Position numbers and translations under genes: made by a program. Positions 22,857 to 34,685 of a stretch of DNA of 64,000 bases are shown piece after piece; the first letter of the stretch is position 1; the number at the start of each line of letters is the position of its first letter. The notes beneath the pieces were generated by a model, which made no database searches, was not told the origin of the DNA, and worked only from the letters and a program-made list of their open reading frames with translations. Location of the stretch: contig OX637636.1 in NCBI GenBank assembly GCA_951802195.1, positions 384,501 through 448,500 on the forward strand, read 5' to 3'. This DNA is from Tausonia pullulans (lineage: Eukaryota; Basidiomycota; Tremellomycetes; Cystofilobasidiales; Mrakiaceae).

Positions 22857-25800
22857 ATGGAGCCCGACCCTTGGTCGTCTCCCTGGTCCAACGACCCTCC
22901 ACTCGACGCGGCTTCCTCAACCGGCAACCGGCCTCGCGCATTCTCCGGAGGCGCTTGGGGCCATCCAATGCGTGAGGAAGAGGAGGGAGTCGAGGAGGTC
23001 GGATGGGGAGGTGCTGCTGGAGGAGGCTGGGGTGCTTCCATTGAGGAGGAAGGCTGGGGGGCGCCTGTATCGACCACGCTGACCACCGCCCTCGACGCGA
23101 CGATGGCGCTCGCGCCTGAAGACCTTGACGAGATCGAGGAGCCAACCCGGGATGTCCTCCAGGCCAGTCATCAGAGAACTCAGCCAGCGGACGACTTGGG
23201 TGCTCTTCAAGAGACTAGCCTCGAAAAGCATTCGCGATCTTCGTCGCCATCTCCCGCCGAGGTCTCGCTCCCACTCTCGCCTACACCCGGCGCCTCGTCG
23301 CCTTCATCGCCTCCCCGAGCCTTCATGCTCCCTCCATCTCCGCCTCCACCTCCGACATCTCCGGAACCCTTCACTGCTTCACCTCTCCCGAACACGTTCC
23401 CCATGTCGCCCTCGGGTGACTTTGGCACGTTTGCGTCGTCGAGCGCGCACGCTCTCCCGGACGACGAGGACGACCCTTGGGGAACGCCCTTCTCCGGCCG
23501 TAAGCCCGACGGCGAGGCCGACGGCGATGACGGTTGGGAAGAACCTGTCTCGGTCTCTCTAGCTACCATCAATCATGATGACGACGAGGACGACGCCTGG
23601 GGAAAGCCCGCCTCAGCGCGCGAATCGGATAAGCCTAACGTCGACGAGTGGGAGGCCGCTCGGCAGCTCGCGACTCGTAAGGAGGCAAGAGCAGTGAGCA
23701 ACGCCTGCAGGGTGTTGGAAGCGCGTAGAAAGTTCCTGAACTCACTTCTTTGCTACTTACCCAGCCAACTCATGTCATCGCGGCCCTCTCGCGCGAATGG
23801 CTCGCTTTGGCCAAGGCGGCTTACCCCGATCCCAGCCCAACCTCGGATGACGTTGCTGCCTCATCGTCTTCGCTCAAATCTGCATCTCTCGATACACCTC
23901 CAAACGAGGTCGACGCCGAACTAGCCCTATCACTGGAAAAGCTGTGAGCCTTAACTCCCTGCTGTTCAGAAGCGACGTTTGCTGACAGCTCATTGCAGCA
24001 CCTCCGTCTGCCGCGCCGAGCTCATTGCCCCGCCCCCCTCGGCATTCACAAAGTCTTTCAAAGAGTCGACTACCGCTCAACGCTTTCAAAGCGCCATCAG
24101 CCGCACCTCGGCCTTCTCCTCGTCGAGTTCCTTCCTTGCAGCGAATCCGCATCGTCGCGCGCGAGAGCGCATGGCCTCTTCAGCCGAGAATGACAATCTT
24201 GGAGCGGCCACCTCGGACGGCTGGAGCATCAATCGGTCGTACCTCGGAGAGCCTGAGGCAGAACTTGATACCGCTGCATCGACCGAGTCGTTCGACGATG
24301 CGCCGGCCAGGGGAGGACTGCTCGGCTTCTTCGGCAGAAAGGGCAGCCAAGGCAGCATATCAACTGGGTCCTCGAAGCCTGGTATCCCGTCGAGACTCTC
24401 GTCTCTCGAGAGTCTCCCCGTTGTCGCGGCGGCTTTGACAGAAAAGGTAGCGGCAGAGAAGGCCGCTGCCGGGATGGTCTCACCAATCTCGCCCATGACA
24501 TTGACGAGCGAAAGACCTTCGACCTCGTCCGCGAGGGCTTCATTGGAGGTATCTACCATCGCTAGCGCGTCAGGCTCGAGGTCTGCCTCACCGGCTCCTG
24601 GTCTACCCGCAGCGCCATCAGCAGCATTGGCAGTTCCGGATCACCTCCAGGCTTCCGCCCCTTCGGCGCCTTCGGGAGTCTCACGCTTCTTTGGAAGGTT
24701 CGGGCGCAAGTCCACGCCTGTTGTCGCTGCTGCCCCTGCTGGTAGCGCTCCTGCCGCCAGCAAGCAGAGCGACCTCCAGCTCTCGGCGGGCGACTTTGGC
24801 TTCCTTGAGGAGGTCGAGGGCACGAGTTCAACTCCTTCAGGCGCGGACGACGACTTTTTCAGCTTCACCGAGTCCCCTTTAGAGGCGGCCAAGCCGATGC
24901 CGTTGCCTAAGCCCCTTGCGCCTCCACCTTCCTCCTCAGGTCTGCGATCGACGATGCCGTCTTCGTCGAGAGAACCGTTGTCTGTGGCGCCTGCCCGCAA
25001 ATCATCGGCCATGTCGGAGCTCGACTTCCTTGACTTCGGGCCGAGCTCCTCGACGAGCATCGTGCCGGCACCGTCTTCGTCTTCGGCGGCCTCGACTGCC
25101 TCGTCTCCGCTGGTGACAGCCTTTGACGCTTGGGACGACTTCATGACTGCTCCAACGTCTCCAATGGCAGTCCCGTCCATTCTTGCCGCCTCTGCATCTC
25201 GCATCTCGACACCTCCAATCCTTTCCTCGCCCGTCGCAGCGGCCCCGGCCCCGGCTCAGTCGTCTCCGCTCGCGCACTCTTTTGCCCCTCTGCCGACGTT
25301 CATTTCTAGCCCATTGGCGACGGAGCGGCCAAGCTCCGCGGCCCCTCCTTCGTCGATCTCCATTGACCCTCTGGCCAAATCGGCCACCGCGAATGATGCC
25401 AACAATGACTTTGGGGACTTTGGGTCTTTCGAGCCGTTTCAGGCGACGCCCGTGGCTGCTTCGTCGTCTGCGTTCCCTGCGCCTTCGTCGTTCGACGACT
25501 TTGACGACTTTACAGCCGCTCCGCCCACTCTTAGCGCAGCGTCCTCGGCAGGGCCATCAGACTTTAGTGTTCTTCCTAAGACCAACCCGCCCGGCTCGTC
25601 CAACTCGCGTCTCTCGATGCCCTCCATCAACGGCTTCCCCGACATCTCCTCTTCTCCCTCCCCCTCGCGGTCCCCCCACCCTCCCATGCCGCCAACTAAA
25701 TCTCCCCGGCATCGTCAGACGGCTTCCACCGCTGTATCGACGCCAGGTGCGATCCACACCTTCTCCTCGACGCCTATTTCACCGTTCCCCTCTCGTCGGC

Positions 25801-26177
25801 CGAATGCCGCGGGCGTCGAGAGTGCGGTTCGGGAGATGGATAGCTGGCACCAGGCTGCTGCCACTCCCTCGCCTCCGCTGCCACCGCCGGCGCCTGCGGC
25901 CCTGCCAAAGCCGCTGGCTCCTCCGCCGGGCTGGAGTGGAGGAGGAGGGAAGAAGATCGACTTCTTCGGTGATGACGATAACGACAAGGCATTGACCTCG
26001 CCTGTTGTTGGCTCAGGACTCACGGCGACACCGCGGACGAGCACGCCGATGCTCTCGGCTCCGACGCCTTCCTCTACAACGTTTGAGAGCAAGAAGGCCG
26101 GGGGGGCTGCTGCGTCGGCCCGTGACCGTGGTGGTGGATTGAGCGGCGCCGATCTGGACTTTTTTGACTCGTTGTGA
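22857..26177 (+). CDS. Disordered DFxDF/DPW-motif protein, probable clathrin/AP accessory factor
   Basis: Three exons (22857-23693, 23765-23943, 23999-26177) give 1064 residues. The ATG at 22857 has a good context; an in-frame upstream ATG at 22770 is less likely. Most of the protein is Ser/Pro/Ala-rich and disordered. Short motifs known to bind clathrin adaptor ear domains recur: DDPWGTPF, DDAWGKP, DFGFLEE, FGDFGSFEPF, FDDFDDFTAA, KIDFFGDD and the C-terminal DLDFFDSL. One compact conserved-looking part spans exon junction 1-2, around EWEAARQLATRKEARAP and VIAALSREWLALAKA. The layout recalls aftiphilin/gamma-synergin and yeast Laa2, so a role in AP-1/clathrin traffic is inferred, not shown. 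No catalytic domain is seen. Confidence 0.5.
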
Positions 26178-26353
26178 ATGTGGAGAATGCCATATGAATG
26201 AAGCTTCTGCTTGTATACCTGAAGGATCGGTGTAACAAGAGATGCTGAGTCGTGAAGAACCGGAGTCACGGGCCGGTTGCTCCTCAGCTTCCTCCCATCA
26301 CCCTCTCCCTCGCTTGCCTAATTCCCTCGTTTTACCTACCCCAAACGACCATC

Positions 26354-27240
26354 ATGTCCCTCTCCTCGTCTCCTGCCCCTCTCCCGAAGGAGCTCCACTC
26401 TATCGTATTTTCGTCCCCGACCCCGGAGCCGACTGTCGCACTCCAGATCGCCTTCTCGGACAAGCACCAGGTGGTCTCGGGCCAGAAGCTTCCCCTCGAG
26501 GCCGTCCAAGCGTTCCCGAGCCGGATCGACTATGTCGCTGCCGGTCGTAGCAGCGATGCTAGTGGTGCCTTGCACACGCTCGTCCTCCTCGACCCAGGTA
26601 TTTACACTCAAGAGTCGATCATTGCGTGCAGTGGACCCATTCGTTGCTGACGCCGTTACCTCTCGCTAAACCAGATGCTCCCTCGGCGGCCTCCCCAACG
26701 TCCAGATCCTTCCTCCACTTGATCCAACCCAACATCCGCTCGCTCTCCCCCGATGAGCTCGTCCATCTCGCGGCGAGTGCCTCAGCCTCGTCCTCATCGA
26801 ATGCGACTGCCGCACTCGGCGAGAACGCGTCTCGGTCGTCGACGGTCCATCTCCCGGAGGAGGGCCTCATGCCTTGGAGGGCTCCGGGGCCGGGCAAGGG
26901 GTCGGGTCCTCATCGCTATGGTGGGTGGCTCTTTCCCTCCCCTTGAGCAGATTTTAGGCCGATAGCAGGAATCGCTGCCCGAGCGACGAGGACCGATGGC
27001 CTCCTCGTTCGAGCCCCTTCATGCCGCGACTAACCCGGCTCTCCCCTTAACTTCTCAGTCTGGGTTCTCCTCTCGCAGCCTGACGGCGAGGTCTCGTTCG
27101 CCAAGGACCACCCGCTCCGCGAGGGGACCAATCCGGCGGCCCGGCGGCACTTCGACGTGAGCAAGTTCGCGAAGAAGGAGCTCGGCGAGAACAGCGAGTG
27201 CGTCGGCGCGGTTTGGATGGTCGTGGAGGCGGAGGAGTGA
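26354..27240 (+). CDS. PEBP-family protein (phosphatidylethanolamine-binding/Tfs1-like)
   Basis: Three exons (26354-26597, 26675-26920, 27059-27240), 223 residues. Landmarks are LVLLDPDAPS split by intron 1, FLHLIQPNI, and the ligand-pocket segment PWRAPGPGKGSGPHRY with VWVLLSQ after intron 2. Length and motif order match cytosolic PEBP/Tfs1 proteins, which bind anionic lipids and inhibit carboxypeptidase Y or kinases in other organisms. Compared with many members, a Ser/Ala-rich insertion separates the NI and PGP motifs. No signal peptide is seen. Confidence 0.85.
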
Positions 27241-27447
27241 TTTATGTCTATGTCTGAATGGTGCACCCCTGCGTGCTGAAGGTTGCCATTTGGGCGTTGA
27301 TGAGAGACTGCGGGGAGAGAAAGAGAAGAGAGCTATCTTGCCGCCCAGCCTCCCGGACTCGGAGATGGCCGGCCACGCTTTGCCCGTCACTCACTCGTCA
27401 CTCTTTGACCCTCGGCCACCATCACCCTCCACCCTCGTCACACAGCT

Positions 27448-28682
27448 ATGTCTACCTCCCGCCACATCCGCCTCGCCCTCCTCATCTGCGACACTCCGAA
27501 CCCGCTCGTCCTTGCCGCACATGGCGACTACCTCGCCATCTTCCGCGATCTCCTCGCCCGCTCGCTCGCCCTCACCCCCTATGCCGCGGCGGGTGTGACG
27601 TTTGAACTCGATGGGTTCGATGTGAGAAATGGCGAGTTCCCGCCGGAGGAGATGCTTACCGAGGGCAAGGAGGGCGCGTATGAGGGGATTCTGATCACGG
27701 GCTCGGGTGAGTCGTGGAACACAACGACGCGTCGAGCATGGACGCGCGCGCGTTTTGCGCCTGTTGGACTGACATAGCGAGTATGCCCATGGGGAAAGCG
27801 GCCACTTCCTACGACGACGAACGATACCCTTGGATCCTCCCTGCTGTCAAGTTCCTTCGACAGCTTGGGGACAAGCACTCGCACGTTCGGATAGTCGCCA
27901 TTTGGTTAGAGTCGGCCTGTTTTCTCTTGACTTCAGGGTGACAATTGACAGGTTTTCACCATCGCAGCTTTGGCCTTCAGCTCCTCGTCCGTGCATACGG
28001 TGGCGAGGTCTGCCGTAACCCGAAGGGGTGGGAGGTACGCGCGCGCCATGGCGACGTGTCTGCTGTCCCTCCAGCTGCTAACAAAGAGGGGGAGGGACGA
28101 AACAGATCGGTACCTATGCCCTCGACCTCACCCCTGCCGGCCAGGCTCTCCTCCCTCCGCTCTCGACGGAGAGCCCAGCGGCGTCGGCCTCGACGCTCAA
28201 CATCCAGCAGATGGTGCGCTCCCTTCTCTTCCTTCCTGGGACTGTCTTCTCCCATGGACTGATTCCGTCTCTCAAAGCACGCCGACCACGCCGCCGCCAT
28301 CCCGCCCGAAGGTGGGCCCTGGGAGCTCCTCGCCTCGACTGCCAAGTCCAGCGTTCATGGCTTCTTCCGGAGGCGCGATGAGGGCAAGGGCAAGGTCGGC
28401 CTGCTGGCGATCCAGGGTCACCCGGAGGTGCGCCTCTACGCGCTTTCTCTCTCTCTCAATCCCTCTCCCTCTTCTCGCTCATTCGCTGACACGCGTGTGT
28501 ATGCGGGCTGGCAGTTCACCCCCTCGATCACCAACAAGGTCATCGACGTTCGCTCTGAAGCCGGCATCTTCACGCCGGAGATCACGGCGGAAGCCAGGGA
28601 CCGCGCCATCAAGGACGACGATGGCGCAGGCAGGTTCGGACGGGTTATGTGGAGGGTACTGCTTGACGACGCAGAGGTCTGA
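27448..28682 (+). CDS. Class I glutamine amidotransferase-like protein (YLR126C type)
   Basis: Six exons (27448-27706, 27778-27904, 27968-28034, 28106-28213, 28278-28427, 28515-28682), 292 residues. The fold markers are ALLICDTPNPL, GILITGS, YPWILPAVKFL, then the nucleophile elbow ICFGLQLL with its cysteine codon split by intron 2, RNPKGWEIG and the catalytic-His region LLAIQGHPEF split by intron 5. These match stand-alone GMP-synthase-like GATase proteins. The Cys and His are present; a Glu partner is not obvious by eye. The partner and acceptor substrate are unknown. It converges with the YjbQ gene, with 52 bp between stops. Confidence 0.82.
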
Positions 28683-28734
28683 GAGCGGGCAAGCAAGAAT
28701 GAAGATCTAGAGACAAGTTCTATGGGGCCCTGCT

Positions 28735-29990
28735 TTACTCTCCGCTGAACGAGGGGCAAGAGGGGCGAGTCAGCCCAACGTCTTCTTCCCACCACGAGGA
28801 ACGGGGGTGGGGGGCGAGGAACTCACAGGACGGTGGCTGTAACGGTCCGCGTGTGGGCGAGGTGTCGGAACTCCATGAGGTAGACTTCCGGGGAAGGGCC
28901 GTCAGGGTCGGCGGAAAGAGAAACGAAGGGGAGAGACGGGTAACTGACTGCCCTGCCACGTGCCAAGAGCAAGCTTTCCGTTTGTGATCTGCACACACAG
29001 AATCAGAGCTTCTTCAGCTCAGCCCCAGAACGAATGCGTGCAGGCAGGCGTACAGGCATCGAGACGGTAGTTCCCACGAGCGCCGTCTTGGTGTGCGAGA
29101 CGGAGTCGTCGGGCCCCTCATCGGTGTGCTTCCAGGGGAGGGACTCGGGGACAATGGCGTCGAGGGCCATAGTCCTGCGAGATTGCATCTCGGGTTAGCG
29201 CCGGGATGATTGGCTGACGATGACGCGGGGTCGAGGGCTCACATCTGCGCATATGGCGAACGCGCCGTCTGTCAGCGACCAAGCTCGTCTGAACAATCTA
29301 CCGGGAACGACGAAGACACGTACGTCTCTTCGGACATCCGAGTCAAAGTTCTCGTTGAGCGTGAGGCCGGCCGAGGTGTGCTTGCTGTTTCGCATGGAAA
29401 CAGGGTCGAAACAAGTCAGATCCTAGTATGGCAACTGATATGCGCGGAATATTTACATGAACAGGAAGAGCATGCCGAACTGGAGCGTTTTGTTGTGGTC
29501 AGTCAAGTTCAGGAGAGAGGGCGTGGACCAAGATGCGAGGTTGTTTGCAGCCGCTCTCTGTCTCCAGTGAGCGAGCACACTCTTGGCAATGGTCCGTCCT
29601 CCTCATCTCCGGTGAAGGCTCCCAACTTGTCGATGAAGAGTCATCATCCCTAATTAATGGTGAGAGCCTGCCTTCGTGGCGTCTGTCGCTCTCGTCAGCC
29701 CAAGCTCGGCCAGACTCGAGCTACGGCAACGAGCAGAACAGCTCTCTCCCCAGCCGACCATCTCCTTTACCCGCTATTTCTTCTCTCCTAATATAATATC
29801 AGAGCAACAGCTCCGCATCCTAGAGAATCCAACCCCCTCCCTCACCAAGACAATGGCCAGGTCGGTCGCGTCGCATTCTACATACCTTGATCCCCTTGAG
29901 GCTGTCGCCGAGCGCAGAGACAACCTCGTCCGTGACGAGGTGGGCGCCTTTGGAGCGGCGGCTGAGCTGGAAGGTCTTCTGGAAGCCCAT
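28735..29990 (-). CDS. YjbQ/UPF0047-family protein (proposed secondary thiamine-phosphate synthase)
   Basis: Eight exons (29990-29886, 29479-29457, 29384-29324, 29244-29243, 29174-29054, 28988-28949, 28884-28827, 28744-28735) give 139 residues, the normal family length. Conserved blocks appear in order: MGFQKTFQLSRRSKGAHLVT, FGMLFLFIKHTSAGLTLNEN, FDSDVRRDM, LPWKHTDEGPDDSVSHTK, GTTVSMPITNGKLALGTWQG, IYLMEFRH and the terminal TATVLGE. The clustered histidines are those thought to bind metal. E. coli YjbQ has weak thiamine-phosphate synthase activity; the fungal role is unknown. Exon 4 is only two bases (AT); a 26-nt version using an upstream AG would also stay in frame, adding eight residues. 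Intron 1 is about 406 nt, long for this genome. Confidence 0.85.
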
Positions 29991-30430
29991 ATCGAGGGGT
30001 TGCTTGCGAAGGGAAGGTGAGGTGACGACGGTAGTAGACGTTGAGGTTCGCTCAAGAGTCAGAGAACAGGCCGAGTCGAGCTGTGACGTACTTCCCTCGT
30101 TGTCAAGGGAGCTTGATTTACTGTTTGCAGAAGATTTGAAGTCGTGGTCTAAATGTCCATCGCTTCAATTGTATGGAAAAAGAGGCGTCACGGCAGAATG
30201 CCGACTTACTCCACGACTGACGACCGCGCGCGCGAGCCACCGCTGTCATTCAATATCTCTCTCTCACGATGGCGCTGACAAGCTTGCGGGTTTGCAAGCT
30301 GAGATGTTCTACAGCGGGAGCAACCTCATGGTTTGCGAGCCGGCGACTTCGCATTCGGAGAGATCATCGTGCATGCGCGGCCCGATCTCTCCTCTCACTC
30401 TCTCGCGCTCGCTCTCAGCGGCTTGGCCCA
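29991..30430. promoter_or_regulatory. Divergent promoter region, YjbQ gene / Zn2Cys6 regulator
   Basis: About 440 bp between the minus-strand YjbQ start at 29990 and the likely plus-strand start of the Zn2Cys6 gene. It must hold both promoters and leaders. No TATA box or binding site is clear by eye. Confidence 0.4.
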
Positions 30431-33400
30431 ATGAATAGGCGGGGCAGGACGGTTTGCTCTGATTCGTGTGAGCTCGAGAGTCAGACTGAGGAGGTGGAGG
30501 ATCTGCGGTATGTGATCGATGGCCGGGGAGCCCGATGGAGGTGGCCGAGCCGAAGTCTCCTCTGGTCTGGGCCGCTGCCGAGCGGTCCCTTTCTCTCCTT
30601 TGTCCGCCACCAGCCGAACGAACACGCGTCTTTCCCCATCCTTTTCCATCCAGGCCGGGAGCTAGCGGGTCTCTCCCTTACAGACGCACACGTCCCCCCC
30701 ACACACGGCCCATCGCCACCCCGACTCCCCTCGCCCGTCGTTCCGGTGTCCGGCTCTTCGTACCCCAGTATCCGGTTCGTCGTCGAGACGGGCGGGCCTT
30801 CCGGCGCCTACGCCTCGTCCTCGTCCCGCCGGGGCTCGCTCCAGGCCGACGAGAGCGACGGCGACGACAACGGAAGTGCCGATGATCGGTCTTCGAGCAA
30901 GGCCAGAGGGAGGGGCGAGACGACAGCGGCCTCCTCGAACGATGGCCAGACCGCGGACGTTCTCAGAACGAAACGCGTCTCGAATGCCTGCTTGCTCTGC
31001 CACAGGTGCGTTGGGTCGTGCCTGCAATCCAAGACGACGGCGTCACTCTCCCGACCCTCCAGCGGTACCCTGCCGCGACCGAAGCACGAGCTGACTCGCC
31101 CTCTTTCTTGCTTGCCTTTTGATTGACTGCTCCTGGTTTCCCGGCCCACACAGCAAGAAGGTCCGCTGCTCAGGCTTCCCGCCCCCATGCGTCAGTTGCA
31201 AGGCCAGAGGTCTCGTCTGTGACTTTCCAGATGTCACTGCCCGCCCATCGCGTCGTAAGGCTGGGGGGGCGGCGGCGGAAAAGAAAAAGCATCAACATCA
31301 GGAGGGGTCGCAGCCCCACGCCTCTATTGCCTCGTCATCGTCGACATCGGCGCTGTTGCTCAGCGAGGAGGAAGAATCACGACAGATGGATGTCAAAGGG
31401 ATCACGAAGCGCAGAAGAGTCGACGACGAGAGTCGCGATGCTCAGCAGATCGACGCGCCGGACGCCCTTATGTCATCCAACCACGGCCACTATCCCCAAC
31501 AGCAGCGGGTCCAAGGCAGCTCTTCAACGTCCTCGCTCAAATATGAGCCATACGACGCGTCGGTTGGTCCTTCTCGCTATCAGCTGCAGGGCGTAGACGA
31601 CGCGGGGCCATCATCGTCTTCTGGCACCTTTGGCAGTGGTGCTTCGCTAAGCGACCAACGATCTCAACAACGGCAGACCTCGTCGACAACGACGACAACA
31701 ACTACAACATCCAATGGCGTGCGACAACCTTACTTTCGCTGGCTCGGTGAGCCTTGTCCCCCGCCCGTGTCCCCGTGACCTTTGAAGCATGTATTCATTC
31801 TGCCTCCATTTTCACTCGTACAGGCCCAACCTCGATCGCTCCCCCACTCTCTGGCTCCTTCCGCCAAATCTCCCTCAACGTTGTCAAGGACGAGGCTAAG
31901 GCACCCACTGCTTCCTCCGCTTCGCGGGTTCCTCCAAGCGGGCCCTTCTTTGACCCTTCTGCGCTCACCTCCCTTCCCTCGTCCTCCTTCGTCTTTCGAC
32001 CGCACCCTCCCCACCCTCATCCGGAATCCAATCCCTCTGCATTTCCCTCTCGGAGCCGCACGCCCAGTCCCGATGCTCCCGAGAGCGGAGTAGCTAGCGA
32101 CCCGGATCCTCTTCCACGCACTCCTAGCGCGGCAACTCTCGCTGTCTTTTACGACCACTACGCCAACTGGCTCCCTTATCTCACCGCCGAGGACCTACGC
32201 GGCCGCGTCGAAGGAGGCACGGCAAGCGAGGTCCTCCTCAACGCCATGGCGGCTCTCGCCGAGCGAGCCCGGCCTTCGAGACCAGACTACGGCAACGGTG
32301 CTAGGTCACTACCGGAGCGGTATGCCGATCGGGCAAAGAAGCTTCTCCTGCCGCATCTCGCACTGCCGTCGCTCGACATGGTCATCTCGCTCAACTTGCT
32401 CGCCATCCACGAGTTTGGTGAAGATCGTGACTCGGGTCTTTGGCTTTGGCTCGGCATGTAGGTGTCATCGTCATCCGCCTCTCTAGTCTTCAATGTCTCT
32501 AACCCTGCTTTTTTCTTCTTCTTTATTTGTCTTTTTACGCGGATCATAGGGCCATCCGCGTTGCTCTCGACCTCGGTCTCCACATGCAGTTCTCTAACGA
32601 GCAAGCCTCCGCCCTCGGCCTGGACGAGACTCAAACCGACCTCCGCCGACGCGTCTTCTGGAACGTCGTCTGCCTCGACCGCATCATCTCATGCGGCACA
32701 GGTCGCGTCTGCACCATCATCCGCAACCAGATTGAGGTCGATGTCCCTCCTTCGGACATGAAAATCCGGACCAACGACGGGTTACAAAGGTCGCTCGTCG
32801 ATCCGTACCCGTACTTCTGCCGGCTCATGCTTCTTTTGGGAAGCGTGTCGGACGAGCTTAATTCTCATCTCCGGGCGCGGCAAACCAAGACTGCCGCAGC
32901 GACATCACCCACGGCGATGGGGGATGGAGGAGGACCGTTCGAAAACGTCCTGAGCCCGGGGGGGTCTGAGTCGATTGAGCTCAGTCTGAGACCCTTCCAG
33001 CAGCAAGTGACCGATTTCTATGCGAGTCTGCCTCCGGATCTTCACTTCAACGTCGTACGTATTATTTGTTTCCATCGAGAGCGTTTGAAACTGATTCGGG
33101 CTTTTGGCCACAGCACAACTTCCAAGCGTACGTGAGCGCCAAGCACTCGCAATGCTTCCTCCTTCTCTCGCTCTGGTACCACGCCCTCCTCTTGTTCGTC
33201 GGTGCTGTTAGCTTTCTCCGCATGTCACCCAAATTGAACCTTTCTTGCTCTCATTACAGAGCCGTTTATTCCCCTTCGCTCGTTTATCCCAAGGGCGTCA
33301 AAAACGAAGGCTCGGGAACGGGCGGCGCCCCCGAACTCAGTCGATATAGCGCCATCAGTCTGGGCGACATGATCGCCTTCGCCGATCTCATCCACGCCGA

Positions 33401-34590
33401 CTCGTTCTTGTTGTCCCCTTGGGTCTCGCAGCCCATTTTGCTGGCAGGCACGTGCCTTGTGTTTTGCCGTCGTGCCACTCTGTCTATTTTCTGTCAAGCT
33501 GACTTTTCTTTTCTTTTTTTTTCTTCCCTCCAGGTTGTGCCTCCCTCATTCAGCTCCGACTCGCCACTTCGATCTCTTCGCCATCCACAGACGGTGGTCG
33601 ACCTACAACGACGTCGACTGTCCCGCAAGCAACCAGTCCCGCCGAAGTCGCTCTCCATCGCTCATTCACCATCTGTCAGTCGGCGCTCGCTCGAGGCCAG
33701 CAGATCTGGAAGGGCTGGTCGTGGTTGCTCTCGACGTGGGTCACCTTTCTTGCTGCTTGTTCGGTCCAAATTCACTTATACTCCGAGACACTTTCAGGCT
33801 CTCCTCCCTTGCAGCCTCAGAAGCTGAGATCGAACTTAAGACGTCTGGCCGAATCCGGACGCGTGACCGAGGTCTCGTTCGACGAGCGACGCTCGATGAG
33901 CAAGTGCGCACTTCTCTCACGCTTGGCTTTGCACGACGACACCACTGATCATGATTCTAACAGACGAGGACGTGGCTCAAGCGCGCCATGGACGCCGCAG
34001 GGGCTTCAGCGGGAGGAGGACCCGATCAGCGTGAGCAAGCAGCCATTCCTCTCCACCAAGTCCCTTATCCCGCAAGCTGACCCGTTCACTCTCCTCTCTT
34101 CCAAGTCCTCGGCTTCTCCGTCGCCGGCTACGTGAACGACCCCACCGCCGCGTCCTTCTCCTTCTTCGGCGCTGGCGGCCTCGGTGGGCCATCCGGCGCC
34201 TCCTCCATGGCCATCGCGGCGCCATGGCAACAGGTTCCCCCTCCTACTGGTGGCGATGGTGGTGGTGGTGTCGACTTCTCCTCCGCTCTCAACTTGACTC
34301 CAGCTGCCCTCAACGCGCTGAGTGGCAACATTGCCCCTGCTTCCCCCAGACAGCAACAGGACACCAACGAATTTTTCCAGTCTCTCATGGAGGGCGGGAT
34401 CGACGATGTTTTTGGGACGCTTGGTTGGGCGGCGGGCGATTTTAGCGGAGGTGATGAGGCAGGCGAGGCGGAGGCGGCGTCGGTCGCGAACAGCTTTTCT
34501 GCAGGGGGTGCTCGTGATGGGGGGGGAGAAGGAAGAGGGGGAGACGATTTGGTATCGGCTGCTGGAGGAGTCGGGGGCGGAGGGGTCTGA
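30431..34590 (+). CDS. Zn2Cys6 binuclear-cluster transcription factor with fungal TF domain
   Basis: The DNA-binding cluster ACLLCH + SKKVRCSGFPPPCVSCKARG...C (CX2CX6CX6CX2CX6C) is split by an intron (exon ends at 31006, next begins at 31154). Further exons are 31154-31744, 31824-32457, 32550-33054 and 33114 onward. The middle homology domain is clear: LAVFYDHYANWLPYL, DMVISLNLLAIHEFGEDRDSGLW and AIRVALDLGLHMQF with RRRVFWNVVCLDRII. The C-terminal region is Gly/Ala-rich with EFFQSLMEGGIDDVFG before the stop at 34590. The start is uncertain; 30431 is the nearest in-frame ATG upstream of a long Ser-rich segment, and a 5' intron could change it. Exon borders after 33180 are approximate. Targets are unknown. 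Confidence 0.82.
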
Positions 34591-34685
34591 GTGTCTTTGT
34601 GGAACAGAAGGATGGCAAGGCTAGGCGATATCATCAATAATCAAGATGTAATTGTATGCACTATATAAGGGGAAGGGCAAGCCCT

